A stretch of 64,000 nt of DNA from VGBV01 sp963780395 (GTDB taxonomy: Bacteria > Actinomycetota > Thermoleophilia > Solirubrobacterales > 70-9). Every line of letters begins with the position of its first letter. Position 1 is the first letter of the stretch. Of this stretch, positions 62,220-64,000 are shown in pieces. The stretch spans positions 62,001-126,000 of the forward strand of contig CAWABY010000015.1 of the NCBI GenBank assembly GCA_963780395.1, written 5' to 3'. The notes below the pieces were generated by a model. The model was not told the origin of the DNA. It saw nothing but the letters and a program-made list of their open reading frames with translations, and searched no databases. The position numbers and the translations under genes are program-made.

Positions 62220-64000
62220 ATGAGGCTGCAGTCTGCGGCCGGTCGCGGGAGCGCCGGGTCGCGGCACGCGTTGCACTGGATCGGCGCCGAGGTTCCGGCG
62301 GGGCGCTACTTCGAGGGCGATCGCGTCCTGCTTCGGGTCGCGCCGTTCCTGGCCGCCGGCGCGCTTCCCTTCCTGTTGCTGCCCTTCCTCGGGGTCTCGG
62401 TCGCCGACTGGCGTGTGGGGCTGGCTTTTGCCATCTCCCTGGGGATAGTCGGCACGGCTCTGCTGCTGCCCTGGGATCGCTTCCCCCGATGGACCCAGAC
62501 CCTGCCGGTGCTGGCCGAGTTCGCGGTGATCGCGCTGCTGCGCGACGCGAGCGGCGAGGACGCCGTCATCTTGGAGCCGCTCGTGATCGTGCCGCTGACC
62601 TGGTTCGCACTCTACGGGACGCGCATGCAGCTGTTCGCCGGGATCGCGACGATGGTGGCGGTGTTGGCGTTGCCGCCGCTGCTGATCGGGCCTCCGGTCT
62701 ACGACGGCGATCAGATCGTCCGCGCCGGGATCGTGGCTGTGATCGCCGGGACCACGGGCGTCGCGGTCCAGGCGCTGGTGATGGCCACGCGCAGCCTCGC
62801 GACTGAGGGTCGGGCGATCCTCGAAGCCTCCCAGGACGCATTCGTGGCGGTTGACGAGAAGGGCGTGGTGACCGAGTTGAATCCGCAGGCCGAGGCCACC
62901 TTCGGCTGGACGCGCAGCGAGCTGCTGGGTCGCTCGGCCTTCGACACGGTCATTCCTCCCGAGCGTCGCGAGTTCGCGCTGGAGAGGCTGCGCCGCTTCC
63001 GCGAGGAGGGCGAGCGCCCGCCGGACAGCCGCTTCGAGGCGCGCGGGCGGCGCCGCGATGGCAGCGTCTTCCCGATCGAGATGTCGGTCTCGCCGGTGCA
63101 GACGGGCGAGCGCTGGACCCTGAACGCGTTCGTCCACGACATCAGCGCGCGGACGCAGGCCCGCAGCGCCCTGCAGGAGGCCGAGGAGCGCTTTCGTCGC
63201 GCCTTCGAGGACAACCGCGTCGGCATGGCCCTGCTTTCAGCCGAGGGAGAGTTCACCAGGGTCAACGCCGCTTTCTGCGATCTGCTCGCCTATTCCCCGG
63301 ACGAGCTGCTCGGCACCCCGTTCCCCGAGATCACACATCCCGACGACATCGAGCCGAGCGTCGAGGGGATGCGGGAGATCGTCGCCGGGGAGCGGTTCGG
63401 CTACCGGGCGGAGAAGCGATGCCTGCACTCGAAGGGCCACCACCTCTGGACCGCGGTCAACGTCTCACCGATCCGCGACGAGCGGGGGGAGCTGATCCAC
63501 CTGATCGCCCAGATCGAGGACATCACCGAGCGCAAGGAGCAGGAGGAGAGGCTCACCCACCAGGCGCTGCACGACCCGCTCACCGGCCTGCCCAACCGGG
63601 TGCTGTTCGCGGACCGGGTCCGCGTCGCATCGGCGCGTCGCGAGAGCGGCAGCTTCGGGGTCATTTACATCGACCTCGACACCTTCAAGCCGATCAACGA
63701 CACCTTCGGCCACTCGGCCGGCGACGAGGTGCTGGTTGAGGTTGCGCGGAGGCTGGAGAGCCGGCTGCGCGAGGGCGACACGCTGGCGCGCCTCGGCGGC
63801 GACGAGTTCGCGGTGCTGTGCGAGGACAGCGACGAAGTGGCGGCGCGGCTGGTCGCCGAGCGCGTGATCGACGCGTTCGCGGAGCCGTTCGTGATCGGCG
63901 ACCGCGAGGTCCACCAGGCGGCCAGCATCGGGGTCGCCCTGCAGCCGCGCGACGGCCGCACCATGGATCCCGAGCAGGTCCTGCGCTGGGCCGACCTTGC
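62220..64000 (+). CDS. Membrane PAS-PAS-GGDEF diguanylate cyclase (3' end outside window)
   Basis: 593 codons visible. The N-terminal 190 residues carry about six membrane helices, a MASE-like sensory region (LRVAPFLAAGALPFLLLPFLGVSV onward). A first PAS domain (ILEASQDAFVAVDEKGVVTELNPQAEATFGW, about 200-310), a second PAS/PAC (FRRAFEDNRVGMALLSAEGEFTRVN..DEITERKEQEERL-type linker, about 325-440) and a GGDEF domain follow. The GGDEF part has DPLTGLPNRVLF, YIDLDTFKPINDTFGHSAGDEVL and an intact catalytic LGGDEF near 530, so c-di-GMP synthesis is expected. An EAL domain may follow outside the window, since the final residues do not yet complete the GGDEF domain. GAGAGGG precedes the ATG. Confidence 0.92.
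   Translation, partial: MRLQSAAGRGSAGSRHALHWIGAEVPAGRYFEGDRVLLRVAPFLAAGALPFLLLPFLGVSVADWRVGLAFAISLGIVGTALLLPWDRFPRWTQTLPVLAEFAVIALLRDASGEDAVILEPLVIVPLTWFALYGTRMQLFAGIATMVAVLALPPLLIGPPVYDGDQIVRAGIVAVIAGTTGVAVQALVMATRSLATEGRAILEASQDAFVAVDEKGVVTELNPQAEATFGWTRSELLGRSAFDTVIPPERREFALERLRRFREEGERPPDSRFEARGRRRDGSVFPIEMSVSPVQTGERWTLNAFVHDISARTQARSALQEAEERFRRAFEDNRVGMALLSAEGEFTRVNAAFCDLLAYSPDELLGTPFPEITHPDDIEPSVEGMREIVAGERFGYRAEKRCLHSKGHHLWTAVNVSPIRDERGELIHLIAQIEDITERKEQEERLTHQALHDPLTGLPNRVLFADRVRVASARRESGSFGVIYIDLDTFKPINDTFGHSAGDEVLVEVARRLESRLREGDTLARLGGDEFAVLCEDSDEVAARLVAERVIDAFAEPFVIGDREVHQAASIGVALQPRDGRTMDPEQVLRWADL

Overview
The window is high-GC DNA, probably from an actinobacterium of the Thermoleophilia/Solirubrobacterales type. 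This is inferred from gene content: kinase-ATPase-cyclase fusions, secreted proteins with Lys-rich tails, DUF4331, CSLREA, many GTG/TTG starts and many apparently leaderless starts. No rRNA gene is present to fix the taxon. Several genes carry single-base frameshifts, including a core transketolase. I read most of these as consensus errors in a draft or metagenomic assembly, though some loci look truly decayed.

Layout. 1-5.6 kb: signalling block with the 5' part of a Ser/Thr kinase-AAA ATPase-TPR-nucleotide cyclase, a second kinase facing away from it, and a Thr-rich repeat membrane protein. 5.7-9.0 kb: membrane zinc metallopeptidase and cytochrome bd oxidase (cydAB). 9.1-10.4 kb: an almost T-free, ultra-GC stretch running into a shattered PA-domain/M28-type peptidase gene. 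10.4-13.3 kb: DUF7144 protein, HAD hydrolase, PadR regulator with a large palindromic operator, and an alpha/beta hydrolase. 13.3-25.5 kb: a pentose-phosphate cluster (pgi, tal, tkt, rpiA, pgl, gnd, zwf), interrupted by a broken CSLREA/beta-helix surface protein and an apparent methyltransferase-protease fusion. Ribulose-phosphate epimerase and OpcA were not found.

25.5-37.6 kb: cyclophilin, acetyltransferase, RDD protein, glutamate decarboxylase, a stand-alone 5'-3' exonuclease, GMC oxidoreductase, secreted trypsin-like protease, an EamA-CaiD-SDR operon, cytochrome P450 and an MBL-like protein. 37.6-47.5 kb: secreted and surface functions. These are three tandem clan-A glycosidase paralogues, a DUF4331-TPR pair, a lipoprotein, a glyoxalase-like protein, a PQQ sugar dehydrogenase with an RTX tail, and a frameshifted secreted protein.

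47.6-55.9 kb: accessory region marked by three copies of the 3' part of a tRNA-Arg gene, the last being the intact tRNA. The outer segment holds a giant copper-radical (galactose-oxidase-type) enzyme with LamG and FN3 repeats, and an RTX protein. The inner 1.9 kb holds duplicated, damaged SnoaL-like cassettes and a GNAT gene. No integrase is present. 55.9-64 kb: KimA-type potassium transporter, FMN 2-hydroxyacid oxidase, wax-ester synthase/DGAT, tRNA-Ser, a D-threonine-aldolase-like protein, a 23-bp tandem repeat, and a PAS-GGDEF protein cut by the window end.

Most genes that start a transcription unit have a TAnnnT hexamer 6-9 nt before the start codon and no Shine-Dalgarno. Genes inside operons mostly overlap by ATGA/GTGA or carry a Shine-Dalgarno. 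Leaderless translation is therefore likely the main initiation mode here.
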